This document shows, piece after piece, positions 45,540-53,480 of a stretch of 64,000 nt of DNA (position 1 is its first letter; each line of letters starts with the position of its first letter). A program made the position numbers and the translations under genes. Source of the DNA: DATLED01 sp963750255 (GTDB taxonomy: Bacteria > Actinomycetota > Acidimicrobiia > Acidimicrobiales > CADCTF01); contig CAVVPZ010000006.1 of assembly GCA_963750255.1 (NCBI GenBank), positions 558,001 through 622,000 of the forward strand, read 5' to 3'. The notes under the pieces are model-generated. The model did no database searches and had not been told where the DNA came from. It was given only the letters and a program-made list of their open reading frames with translations.

Positions 45540-46023
45540 GTGGTTGCTTCTCCTGTCTCGTGGATGGTTGGGTTCGTTCTCGGGTGGAGGACTTGGTCAG
45601 GCACTGGGGGCAACGACCCCAATAGATGACCTCGGCCTCGTCGATCTCGAAGCCTGCGTCGTCGGCCGCCGTGAGGCAAGGGATCTCGCCCACGGCGCAG
45701 TCGACGTCGAGCATGCGGTTGCAGGCCCGGCAGATGAGGTGGTGGTGGTTATCGCCCACCCGGGCCTCGTAACGAGCCGGCGAGCCGGCCGGTTGGATTC
45801 GTCGGAACAACCCCCGGTCGGTGAGCGTGGTCAGCGCGTCGTAGACCGCTTGGCGCGACACGGCCCCGAGGTTGGCGTGCACGACGGCGTAGAGATCGTC
45901 AGCCGTCTGGTGGGGCTGATCGCTCACGGCCCGGACGACGGCAAGGCGCTGCGCGGTCACATGCAGCCCGCTCGCTCGTAGCAAATCAACGCCCTCGCTG
46001 GGGGTGGACTCAGACCGGGACAC
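45532..46023 (-). CDS. furA: Fur-family peroxide/iron-responsive repressor (FurA-like)
   Basis: A 163-residue Fur protein. The winged helix includes GLHVTAQRLAVVRAV and VSRQAVYDALTTLTDRGLFRR. The metal-binding half has DNHHHLICRACNRMLDVDC (His cluster and the CxxC pair) and a CPQC near residue 143 for structural zinc. In actinobacteria FurA represses itself and katG and is relieved by peroxide. The start is a GTG, with a candidate operator 20 bp upstream. Confidence 0.93.
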   Translation of the reverse strand: MSRSESTPSEGVDLLRASGLHVTAQRLAVVRAVSDQPHQTADDLYAVVHANLGAVSRQAVYDALTTLTDRGLFRRIQPAGSPARYEARVGDNHHHLICRACNRMLDVDCAVGEIPCLTAADDAGFEIDEAEVIYWGRCPQCLTKSSTRERTQPSTRQEKQPRV

Positions 46024-46043
46024 GACCCCATGCTACGACCAAT

Positions 46044-46060
46044 TCTGGATGGTGTCCAGA
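46044..46060. promoter_or_regulatory. candidate FurA operator
   Basis: TCTGGA (46044-46049) and TCCAGA (46055-46060) form a 6-5-6 inverted repeat. An overlapping CCAGATCTGG palindrome lies at 46056-46065. Its place just upstream of furA fits autoregulation of furA-katG, and it might also influence the divergent gene at 46120. Confidence 0.5.
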
Positions 46061-46119
46061 TCTGGTACATAGACAGAGTTTGGCTGGAACGTGCGTGGCG
46101 GATCGTGTAGAACCCGGTC

Positions 46120-46848
46120 GTGAGCGCAGCCGACCCGACCTACGACATCCACTTTCATTTCGATCCGGTCTGTCCATTCGCATGGCTGACCTCCAAGTGG
46201 GTGCGCGAGGTGGCGGCGCAGCGCGACTACTCGATCGACTGGCGTTTCATCTCCTTGCGGATCATCAACAAGAACGTCGACTACGCCAGCCACTTTCCCG
46301 AAGGCTACGAAGCCGGGCACCAGGCCGGGCTTCGTCTACTCCGCGTCGCGGCTGCCGTGCGAGCAGGTGAGGGTCGCGAACGTGTCGGCGGTCTCTACGA
46401 GGCCATGACACGTCGCATCTTCGATGTCGACCCGTCGGCGGCGAGGACGCCGAGGGGCCGCCGCGAGGGCGTCGTGCCCGCGCTCGAGGAAGTCGGTCTC
46501 GACGTCTCCTACGCAGAGGCGCTCGACGACGAAACATGGGACGCCGAGATCGAAGCGGAGTGCGAGGAGGTCTTGGGGAGAGTGGGCCGAGACGTCGGAA
46601 CGCCGATCATCGCCTTCCGCCCACCCGACGGTCCAGCGTTCTTCGGTCCGGTCATCAGCCGCGTCCCCCGCGGTGACGATGCGCTTCGCCTGTGGGACGC
46701 GGTGCTCGAGTTGACCAGTTTCCCTGGGTTCTCCGAGATCAAGCGCAGCATGCGAGAGGTGCCGGCGCTCCAGGTCTTCGGCATGAAGGACGACGAGCTC
46801 GGAGAAGCCCAGGACTGGCATCAGGGGAGCAGGCGGCTCAAGAAGTGA
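46120..46848 (+). CDS. DsbA-family oxidoreductase of the Rv2466c (mycothiol-dependent nitroreductase) group
   Basis: A 242-residue thioredoxin-fold protein with helical insert. The N-terminus FHFDPVCPFAWLTSKWVREV matches the FDPLCPWCWITSRW block of Rv2466c. Later blocks agree as well (SLRIINKNVDYA, RVGRDVGTPIIAF, FFGPVISRVPRGDDALRLWDA). The active-site motif is CPFA, with only the first Cys kept, so it would work as a mono-cysteine mycothiol enzyme. GTG start at 46120, divergent from furA, suggesting a shared oxidative-stress promoter region. Confidence 0.87.
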   Translation: MSAADPTYDIHFHFDPVCPFAWLTSKWVREVAAQRDYSIDWRFISLRIINKNVDYASHFPEGYEAGHQAGLRLLRVAAAVRAGEGRERVGGLYEAMTRRIFDVDPSAARTPRGRREGVVPALEEVGLDVSYAEALDDETWDAEIEAECEEVLGRVGRDVGTPIIAFRPPDGPAFFGPVISRVPRGDDALRLWDAVLELTSFPGFSEIKRSMREVPALQVFGMKDDELGEAQDWHQGSRRLKK

Positions 46849-46851
46849 GGG

Positions 46852-47703
46852 ATGCCCGCTACCGTCCTGGGCGTGCTGCTGCCCCGCCAACCAGACCTCG
46901 ACCTCCTCGGGCTGACCCTCGCCGACGACGGAAGGACGAGCAGGTTCGAGCTGACACCCGCGCTGGCCCGACCTGACGGTGCGCTTTACGGCGGGACGGC
47001 GATCGCGGTTTCGGTGACTGCGATGGAGGCCGCCTCCGGTCGGCCGGCCCTTTGGGTGACGACGCAATACGTCGCCAGCGCGGCATTGGGCGAGACGGTC
47101 GAAGTCGCCGCCGAGGTGCTCGCACAAGGGCGCCGAATCTCACAGGTACAGGTCACGGGAAAAGTTGGCGAACGGGTCGTCTTCGTGTCTCTCGGCTCGG
47201 CCGCCAATCCCCGAGACGACGGGCTCGACGGGCAGTTCGAGCGGATGCCATCGGCCCCGCCCCCCGAGACCGCCGGAGCCATGGCGTTCGGTCCGATGCA
47301 CATGGGCGGAGGAACCGGCTTCGCGTCCGTGGTCGAGTTTCGGCCCCTGGCCGAGACGGCGCCCGGTGGCGAGGGACTGCGGACCCTCGCGCTCTGGGCT
47401 CGGCTCCGCGACGGCCGACCGTTGACGCCCGCCGGCTTGGCGTTCCTCGCCGACATGGTCCCCATGGGTATCGCTCGCGCCGCCGGCAAGATGGGTGGCG
47501 GGACGAGCCTCGACAACAGCCTTCGCTTCGGTCATCACCCCGAGGGACTCGAATGGGTGCTGCTCGATGTCCAGGCCCACATGGCCGTCGGCGCGCACGC
47601 CCACGGATCGCTTCGGGCGTGGTCGCCCGACGGCGTCCTCCTGGCCGTCGGCGGACAGTCGGCGAACATGGGCAGCCACCTGTTCCACGCCCCGCCCGCC
47701 TGA
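46852..47703 (+). CDS. double-hotdog acyl-CoA thioesterase (TesB-like)
   Basis: A 283-residue protein with two hotdog-like halves. The first has ARPDGALYGGTAIAVSVTAME and WVTTQYVASAALGETVEVAAEVL. The second has FLADMVPMGIARAAGK, SLDNSLRFGHHPEGLEWVLLDVQAHM and a final AVGGQSANM. The pattern fits actinobacterial thioesterase/HotDog pairs that hydrolyse acyl-CoA. It follows the DsbA-like gene by 3 bp and is probably co-transcribed with it. Confidence 0.84.
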   Translation: MPATVLGVLLPRQPDLDLLGLTLADDGRTSRFELTPALARPDGALYGGTAIAVSVTAMEAASGRPALWVTTQYVASAALGETVEVAAEVLAQGRRISQVQVTGKVGERVVFVSLGSAANPRDDGLDGQFERMPSAPPPETAGAMAFGPMHMGGGTGFASVVEFRPLAETAPGGEGLRTLALWARLRDGRPLTPAGLAFLADMVPMGIARAAGKMGGGTSLDNSLRFGHHPEGLEWVLLDVQAHMAVGAHAHGSLRAWSPDGVLLAVGGQSANMGSHLFHAPPA

Positions 47704-47715
47704 GCGCCCTGCGGG

Positions 47716-48171
47716 CTACTCGACGGCGGCGGCGAGGCGGGCCAATGTCTCTTCCATGCCCTTGCGGTTGTGCTCGCCACGGTCGTCGACGCCCGACATC
47801 GACTTGGTCAGTTCTATGACGTTGTCGGGTCGGCCCTCGTCCCAGATCTCGGTCACCTTGCAACCCTCGGACGTCGGTTCGATCACATAGGCCCACTTGG
47901 CGAAGTGCAGTTCGCCGAAGACGCCGTCAAACGCGAACTTCTCGCCTGGCACACACTCCATGATCTCGGCCTCGGTGGTCCACTCCTTGTCGCCGTTGCG
48001 GTTCTGTCCGGTGAACTTGACGCCGACGGCCGGGGCAGTGGCGCCGTCGTTCCACGTGCAGGTGTGGCACTCGGGCGACCACTCGCCCATGCGGGTGACG
48101 TCGGAGATCGCATTCCAGACCGCTTCGGGGGACGCCTTGATCTCTCGGGAAACTTCTACATGCTTGATCAC
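47716..48171 (-). CDS. SRPBCC/polyketide-cyclase-like protein
   Basis: A 151-residue START-like protein. It begins IKHVEVSREIKASPEAVWNAISDVTRMGEWSPE, the standard family start, then GEKFAFDGVFGELHFAKWAYVIEP, and finishes with a long helix (RKGMEETLARLAAA). It probably binds a hydrophobic ligand; which one cannot be told. The start is GTG at 48171, decided by the start motif. It is convergent with the thioesterase gene and divergent from the MBL hydrolase. Confidence 0.88.
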   Translation of the reverse strand: MIKHVEVSREIKASPEAVWNAISDVTRMGEWSPECHTCTWNDGATAPAVGVKFTGQNRNGDKEWTTEAEIMECVPGEKFAFDGVFGELHFAKWAYVIEPTSEGCKVTEIWDEGRPDNVIELTKSMSGVDDRGEHNRKGMEETLARLAAAVE

Positions 48172-48243
48172 GGCGGCGATCGTAGGCTGACGCTGCACTC
48201 GGGCGGTTGAGGCGGCCGAGCGGACCACGGCAATGATGGGTCG

Positions 48244-49116
48244 ATGCTGACCATCACCCTCCTCGGCACTGGGAGTCCGATCCCCGATGCCAATCGCGCC
48301 GGGCCGGCGACATTGATCACTGCCGGATCCCAGCACGTGCTGGTCGACGCTGGGCGGGGCGTGCTCATGCGACTGACTGCCGCCGGAGTGGGCGTGGGAC
48401 AGCTTGGCGCGGTTCTGTTGACCCACCTCCACAGCGATCACCTCACCGATCTCAACGACGTGATCACGACCCGGTGGGTGATGAGCCTCGGCCCCAACCC
48501 CCTCACCGTGGTGGGCCCCCCTGGCACGCGCGCCGTGGTCGACCAGGTTCTCGCGTCGTTGGCTCCCGACATCGGTTACCGGATCGCGCACCATGCCGAC
48601 ATCGAAGAGCCTCCTGCAGTGGAGGTCGTCGAGACGGTCGATGGCGCGATCGAGCTCGGACTCACGATGGCGGTGTCGTGCGCCCCGACGGACCACCGAC
48701 CGGTCGAACCAAGCGTCGGGTACCGGTTCGACTTCGAGGGCGCCAGCGTCGTCGTCGCCGGTGACACCGTGCCGTGTGCTGGCCTGGACCGGCTCTGCCT
48801 CGGCGCCAACGCACTCGTCCACACCGTGATCCGAAAGGATCTGATCAAGAACGTCCCGGTGCAGCGGATGGTCGACACGCTCGACTATCACTCCTCGCCC
48901 GAGGAGGCCGGCCAGACCGCGGCCCGAGCCGGCGTCGAGACCTTGGTGCTGACTCACTACGTACCGGCGTTCCCGCCCGGCGGCGGCGAGCCGTGGCGGG
49001 TGCTGGCCGCCGCTCACTTCGACGGCGGCGTTGAGGTCGGCGACGACCTGCACCGCGTCGTCGTGCCAGCGACGACGCCGTCAGCGGGCGGTGCTATCGC
49101 GACCGCCGAACGATGA
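48244..49116 (+). CDS. MBL-fold hydrolase, RNase Z-like
   Basis: A 290-residue metallo-beta-lactamase-fold protein. The start MLTITLLGTGSPIPDANRAGPA and the metal motif LLTHLHSDHLTDLND are those of the RNase Z/ElaC-like group. A second metal block (VVVAGDTVPC) and a C-terminal His (LVLTHYVP) are also present. The flexible arm of true RNase Z is not obvious, so tRNA processing is not claimed. Its last 23 bp overlap the convergent LPXTG gene. Confidence 0.87.
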   Translation: MLTITLLGTGSPIPDANRAGPATLITAGSQHVLVDAGRGVLMRLTAAGVGVGQLGAVLLTHLHSDHLTDLNDVITTRWVMSLGPNPLTVVGPPGTRAVVDQVLASLAPDIGYRIAHHADIEEPPAVEVVETVDGAIELGLTMAVSCAPTDHRPVEPSVGYRFDFEGASVVVAGDTVPCAGLDRLCLGANALVHTVIRKDLIKNVPVQRMVDTLDYHSSPEEAGQTAARAGVETLVLTHYVPAFPPGGGEPWRVLAAAHFDGGVEVGDDLHRVVVPATTPSAGGAIATAER

Positions 49117-50206
49117 TCGATGCACCGGCGCCCAAACCTGCGAGCCCAAGGGCGAAAATTGCCGTCCAGCCCGGTCCGCCTGTGACCGGAAGGATGCCTT
49201 GACGCTGCGGTGACAGGGTCGTCGTCGTCGTCGGAGTTGGCGCCGCGGTCGTCGTCGTGCCGGGCGAAGTGGTCGTGGTCGAAGGCATCGTGGTGGTCGT
49301 GGTGGGGGATTGGCCCTGCGTAAGGAGCATGGCCTTGGCAAACGACCCCCGGAATTGGGGACTTCCGGCGAACGTCGCCGTATAGCCGCCATCGACGGCG
49401 ATCGCGGCGGCGGCGCTACTGCCGCTACACGTTGCGAAACCGTCGGCTCCCGTCGTCGCCCTGCAGGCTTCGCCTGCCGTGGTGCTCATGACGAGAACTT
49501 GACCTGCCACAGGAGCGCCGCCCGTGGCCAACGTGAGTCGAGCGCGCAACGTGAAGAGTCCTTGGACGGGGGGATCGGCGGTGACAACCGTTGCAGGTGG
49601 CGTGGCGATGGCGTCGATCTCGCTGACACGAACGCCCGAGAACACGCCGTTGAGGGCACCCTGGGTCACCACGACCCGCCACGTACGCGACGTGGTCGGA
49701 TTGGCGAACCGAAAGACAAACTCGATTCCGTTCGGCGCGGCGTCGAGGTCGCCGGTCTGCCCAGCGTCGTAGTTCGGGTCGATGGTCTGGTCGACCACCC
49801 GCTCGCTGTCGGCTGCGGTGCCGTCGCCATCCGTATCAGCGAAGAACTGGAACCGATTCATGGCTCGTCGGTAGCCCAGACTCGATCCGTCGTTCGAGGC
49901 GAGCAGTCGGATGCCGTCGAGACCGACCGGGTTGGTTGTGCGGAACACCTCCTCGCTCTCGGTGCCGATGACGCCGGTAGGAAAGAAGGTCACGTGATCG
50001 GGATCTTCCACGCTGCCGTCGAATAGCGCAGCCTGGTTCATGGTCCCGTTCGTGGCTGACACCACCGAGGCGCCCGTGAATGCGTCGTCCACGACGGGGG
50101 CCGAGACGGCGTAGGCGTCGCCGGCGACCGCAGCGATGATCAGTGCGGCACTAACGAGTACACGGTACGGACGAAGTGATGCCACGAGAGGTCCCCAGAC
50201 CGGCAC
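49094..50206 (-). CDS. sortase-anchored surface protein with LPVTGG motif
   Basis: A 370-residue protein. The N-terminus has a signal peptide (RPYRVLVSAALIIAAVAGDAYA). The middle contains an F5/8-type or carbohydrate-binding-like beta domain (about 45-190) with FFADTDGDGTAADSERVVD, then an Ig-like segment. A Thr-rich stalk (about 305-335) leads to LPVTGG, a membrane segment (AIFALGLAGLGAGASIIV) and RRSR. This is the sortase signal order, placing the protein on the cell wall. No sortase gene is in the window. Confidence 0.87.
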   Translation of the reverse strand: MPVWGPLVASLRPYRVLVSAALIIAAVAGDAYAVSAPVVDDAFTGASVVSATNGTMNQAALFDGSVEDPDHVTFFPTGVIGTESEEVFRTTNPVGLDGIRLLASNDGSSLGYRRAMNRFQFFADTDGDGTAADSERVVDQTIDPNYDAGQTGDLDAAPNGIEFVFRFANPTTSRTWRVVVTQGALNGVFSGVRVSEIDAIATPPATVVTADPPVQGLFTLRARLTLATGGAPVAGQVLVMSTTAGEACRATTGADGFATCSGSSAAAAIAVDGGYTATFAGSPQFRGSFAKAMLLTQGQSPTTTTTMPSTTTTSPGTTTTAAPTPTTTTTLSPQRQGILPVTGGPGWTAIFALGLAGLGAGASIIVRRSR

Positions 50207-50260
50207 CGGCGGCGCCCTGTGGGGGATGGTAATCGTAACCAGGTCGAGACTGGAATCGAG

Positions 50261-50677
50261 CTAGGAGCGCCGCATGTCGAGGTCACGCCCGGTCACCGAA
50301 TCGAGGTCGATGACGACGGCGACACCCTTGCGATCAGGGTCCATTGCTCGTTCGAACTCAGGTGCGGCGTCGAAGATCTCGTCGCGTTCATCCGACTCGT
50401 CGACGCGTCGGGCGCGGCCCTCGAACACCCACCTCACCCGGTCAGCGGGGTGGCGATAGAGGAATGACATCCGCGGGTTGGCGGCGATTCGACGCAGGGT
50501 GCCGCCGGCCGGGTCGCGCACCCAGATGGCCAACTGATCGGGCCGGTGCACGTGGGTACTGCCGAAGTAGGAGAGTTTCGGTTGTCCGCGCTCGTCGACG
50601 CTGGCGGCCAGCACGGGCTGGCCGTCGGTCAGCGCTGACGCCAGCCTGGTCCGCATCTCGTCGGTGAGTTCGATCAT
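50261..50677 (-). CDS. PPOX-class flavin/F420-dependent oxidoreductase
   Basis: A 138-residue split-barrel protein. It has PVLAASVDERGQPKLSYFGS, QLAIWVRDPAGGTLRRIAANPRMSFLYRH and the WVFEGRARRVDE strand usual for pyridoxamine-phosphate-oxidase-like proteins of actinobacteria. These bind FMN or F420 and reduce various substrates. The ATG at 50677 is the only start that fits the family length. It is divergent from the alpha/beta hydrolase, with 112 bp between. Confidence 0.87.
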   Translation of the reverse strand: MIELTDEMRTRLASALTDGQPVLAASVDERGQPKLSYFGSTHVHRPDQLAIWVRDPAGGTLRRIAANPRMSFLYRHPADRVRWVFEGRARRVDESDERDEIFDAAPEFERAMDPDRKGVAVVIDLDSVTGRDLDMRRS

Positions 50678-50789
50678 GGTCAGGCCAACCCCGCGCCGGT
50701 TGATTCGCTTCCGTGGCGACAATGCACTTGCATTGATACCATCCGGGGGCGGTCGAAGTGGGGGGCCGCTGCGACAGAGAGAACGACAG

Positions 50790-51698
50790 ATGCGTGAATC
50801 ACCGGTAGACCAGAAGACCGAGCGGAAGTACTTCCTCGACGTTCCCGACAACCTGGGCGACAACGAGGATGTCACGTTCATCCTCAACCTCCACGGGGGT
50901 GGGTCGTCCGGACCCTGGCAGCGCGGTTACTTCCCCGCCGCTGACTACGTGGACGAGTTCCGGTTGGTCGTCGCCACGCCGACAGCGCCGGCCCAGGCGT
51001 GGATTCCCGAGAGCGACGACGACCACCTCCAGAACATCGTCAACGACGTGTTCGCTCGCTTCGGCGACCGCATTCGAGCCTTTTGGCTGGCGGGACACTC
51101 CCAGGGCGGCATGACCTCGAACCGCTTGCTCCGCACCGATTTCTACGCCCAGAAGGTCGATGGGTGGCTCAGCCTCTCGGGCGGACGGATCGGGCCCGCC
51201 GAACGTCCGGCTGACGGCTTCGGTCCGCCTCGCACCGAAACTCCCGGCGCCGCGACTTCCGGCGCCGCCGCGGCCCGCCCTGCTTTCGACATGGAGGCGA
51301 TGCGCAAGATGATGGCCGAGTTGGGCAAGCCCCACGAGGCCGACTTCTCGTTCATCTACACGACGGGCGAGCACGAGATCGCCTCGTTGCCCGAGACGTC
51401 GCCGTGGGCCGAGCGCTACAACGCCGGGCCTCGCGTCCGACTCGACGACATCGTCGACACCGAGGCGGGCCAGGTCTGGGACCAGCGACGCGAGGGCAAC
51501 TCGACCAAGTCGTGGGGGTTCAAGCCCGGACCGGGAACGGCGCAGGCATGGGTGTATCCCGATGCCAAGGACGGGCGAGTCATCGCCGACGTGGTCCGTC
51601 TCGGCAAAGGCCACACCGAGGGTCTCGAGCCCAACGTGACCAAGGAGCTCCTGCGGCTCATGGTCAGCGCGCCTGGAGGCAAGGCCCGCACCCGCTAG
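50790..51698 (+). CDS. alpha/beta-hydrolase (esterase/PHB-depolymerase-like)
   Basis: A 302-residue hydrolase. The oxyanion-hole region is FILNLHGGGSSGPW, and the nucleophile elbow GHSQGG carries the catalytic Ser near residue 112. The family is that of PHB-depolymerase-like or feruloyl-esterase-like proteins; a Pro/Ala insert (about 150-170) separates the lid. No signal peptide is seen, so it is cytoplasmic. The ATG at 50790 is chosen because earlier in-frame residues are non-coding in character. Confidence 0.84.
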   Translation: MRESPVDQKTERKYFLDVPDNLGDNEDVTFILNLHGGGSSGPWQRGYFPAADYVDEFRLVVATPTAPAQAWIPESDDDHLQNIVNDVFARFGDRIRAFWLAGHSQGGMTSNRLLRTDFYAQKVDGWLSLSGGRIGPAERPADGFGPPRTETPGAATSGAAAARPAFDMEAMRKMMAELGKPHEADFSFIYTTGEHEIASLPETSPWAERYNAGPRVRLDDIVDTEAGQVWDQRREGNSTKSWGFKPGPGTAQAWVYPDAKDGRVIADVVRLGKGHTEGLEPNVTKELLRLMVSAPGGKARTR

Positions 51699-51784
51699 AT
51701 CATCCCGGGCAACCGCCCGGGCTCAGAAACCACCGAGTCCGTAGGATCGCAAGACCACGGAACGAGCAGAGAGTAGGCGTACAC

Positions 51785-53065
51785 ATGGCTTGGGATTTCT
51801 CCACGGAACCGGAGTTCCAGAAGAAGTTGGATTGGGTCGAGGAGTTCTGCCGCGAGGAGATCGAACCTCTCGACTTCGTCTTTCCTTACGCGGTCCGATC
51901 TCGAGACCCCAAGGTCAGGGCCTTGGTCAAGGGACTGCAAGACCAGGTCAAGGAGCAGGGTCTCTGGGCCATCTTCCTCGACGAGGAGCTCGGCGGTCCG
52001 GGTTTCGGTCAGCTCAAGCTGGGGCTCCTCAACGAGATCCTGGGGCGCTACGGCTCTGCCCCGCAGATCTTCGGCGCCGCCGCGCCAGACACCGGCAACA
52101 TGGAAATGCTCGCGGCCTACGGCACGGAGGAGCAGAAGGAGCGTTGGCTCAAGCCGATGCTCAACCAGGAGATGTGGTCGGCGTATTCGATGACCGAGCC
52201 CCAGGGCGGCTCCGATCCCAACCTCTTCCGCACGCATGCGGTCAAGGACGGAGACGAGTGGGTCATCAACGGAGAGAAGTGGTTCACCAGCGCCGGTCGG
52301 GCGGCCGACATCCTCTTCGTGATGTGCACGAACGGCATGTTCGTGGTGCCCCGCGAGACCCCCGGCGTGACGATCATGCCGGAGCCCCGTTCCCACAACC
52401 ACATCATCTACAAGGACGTGCGGATCCCCCTCGACCACCTCCTCGGCCCCGAGGACGGCGCCAAGGTGCTGGCTCAGCGTCGGCTGGGCGGCGGTCGTAT
52501 TCACCACGCCATGCGCACGATCGCCCAGTGCAAGCTGGCCTTCGACATGATGTGCGAGCGGGCTCTCAGCCGCGAGTCGCACGGCAAGATCATCGCCGAC
52601 CACCAGATGGTGCAGGAAAAGATCGCCGACAGCTACGCCGCCATCCGGATGCTGCGCCTGTTCGTCCTCGAGACGGCCTGGAAGATCGACAACACCAGCA
52701 CCCAGGAGACCCGCACCGACATCGCCGCCGTCAAGTACACGATGGCCCGCGTGCTCCGCGAGGTGTCCTACAACGCGCTGCACATCATGGGTTCGCTGGG
52801 GACGACCAACCTCACCCCCTTGCAGGCGATGTACGCCGGCGCCCCCACCATGGGCATCGCCGACGGCGTCGACGAGGTCCACAAGGCGACGGTCGCCCGC
52901 AACGTGCTCAAGGGCTACCGCCCCCATGAGGGCTACTTCCCAACCGAGTACTTCCCCGCCAAGCGGGCCGCAGCGCGCGAGAAGTTCGAGCCGCTCTTCG
53001 AGAAAGACCCGGATCTCCGTCGCATCGCCGACGGCTACGCGCAGTACATGGCCCAGCGGGGCTGA
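51785..53065 (+). CDS. acyl-CoA dehydrogenase
   Basis: A 426-residue acyl-CoA dehydrogenase. It has the FAD/substrate signatures MTEPQGGSDPN near residue 139 and WVINGEKWFTSAGRAADI, then LGGGRIHHAMRTIAQCKLAFDMMCERAL, and the C-terminal helical domain with RVLREVSYNALHIMGSLG and DEVHKATVARNVLK. It catalyses flavin-dependent alpha-beta oxidation of acyl-CoA. The ATG at 51785 follows an AGAG-rich leader. A strong terminator follows 8 bp after the stop. Confidence 0.95.
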   Translation: MAWDFSTEPEFQKKLDWVEEFCREEIEPLDFVFPYAVRSRDPKVRALVKGLQDQVKEQGLWAIFLDEELGGPGFGQLKLGLLNEILGRYGSAPQIFGAAAPDTGNMEMLAAYGTEEQKERWLKPMLNQEMWSAYSMTEPQGGSDPNLFRTHAVKDGDEWVINGEKWFTSAGRAADILFVMCTNGMFVVPRETPGVTIMPEPRSHNHIIYKDVRIPLDHLLGPEDGAKVLAQRRLGGGRIHHAMRTIAQCKLAFDMMCERALSRESHGKIIADHQMVQEKIADSYAAIRMLRLFVLETAWKIDNTSTQETRTDIAAVKYTMARVLREVSYNALHIMGSLGTTNLTPLQAMYAGAPTMGIADGVDEVHKATVARNVLKGYRPHEGYFPTEYFPAKRAAAREKFEPLFEKDPDLRRIADGYAQYMAQRG

Positions 53066-53073
53066 GAACGCCA

Positions 53074-53109
53074 GGTGGTCGTCTCGGTCGGGGGGCCGAG
53101 ACGACCACC
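53074..53109 (+). terminator. terminator after the acyl-CoA dehydrogenase gene
   Basis: GGTGGTCGTCTCGG (53074-53087) and CCGAGACGACCACC (53096-53109) are perfect 14-bp arms with an 8-nt loop. It begins 8 bp after the stop codon. No T run follows, as is common in high-GC terminators. Confidence 0.8.
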
Positions 53110-53132
53110 GGCGGCCGGTAGCGTGGGGAACG

Positions 53133-53480
53133 ATGACTGACGCCTCCTCCGCACCCGCGGCTTGGCATCCCGACCCCGGCCGGCGGCACCAAATGCGCTA
53201 CTGGGACGGAAGCCGCTGGACCGACCACGTCTCCGACAACGGCATCACGTCGACCGACCCCTTGCCGCCGCCCGGCGACGTGGTCGGTACGGCGGCCGCG
53301 TCGGTGGCCGAGGCGGCCGATGGGGTCGCCAGCGCGGCCAAACGAGCCTGGGGCGCAGTCGCTCGGCCGGCCACTCCGGCCAGCGACCTCGCCATCCTCA
53401 CGGATCTGAGGACGCGCGGGATCCTCACCGAGGATGAGTTCGCCGCCGCTCGGGACCGGTTGACCGCTCCGCCCGCTTAG
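53133..53480 (+). CDS. DUF2510 and SHOCT domain protein
   Basis: A 115-residue protein. It begins with a DUF2510 motif (AAWHPDPGRRHQMRYWDGSRWTDHV), continues with a short Ala-rich amphipathic region and ends with a SHOCT motif (LAILTDLRTRGILTEDEFAAARDRLT). The combination is frequent in actinobacteria and has no defined function. The ATG is at 53133; the end overlaps the oxidoreductase gene by 4 bp (convergent). Confidence 0.9.
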   Translation: MTDASSAPAAWHPDPGRRHQMRYWDGSRWTDHVSDNGITSTDPLPPPGDVVGTAAASVAEAADGVASAAKRAWGAVARPATPASDLAILTDLRTRGILTEDEFAAARDRLTAPPA

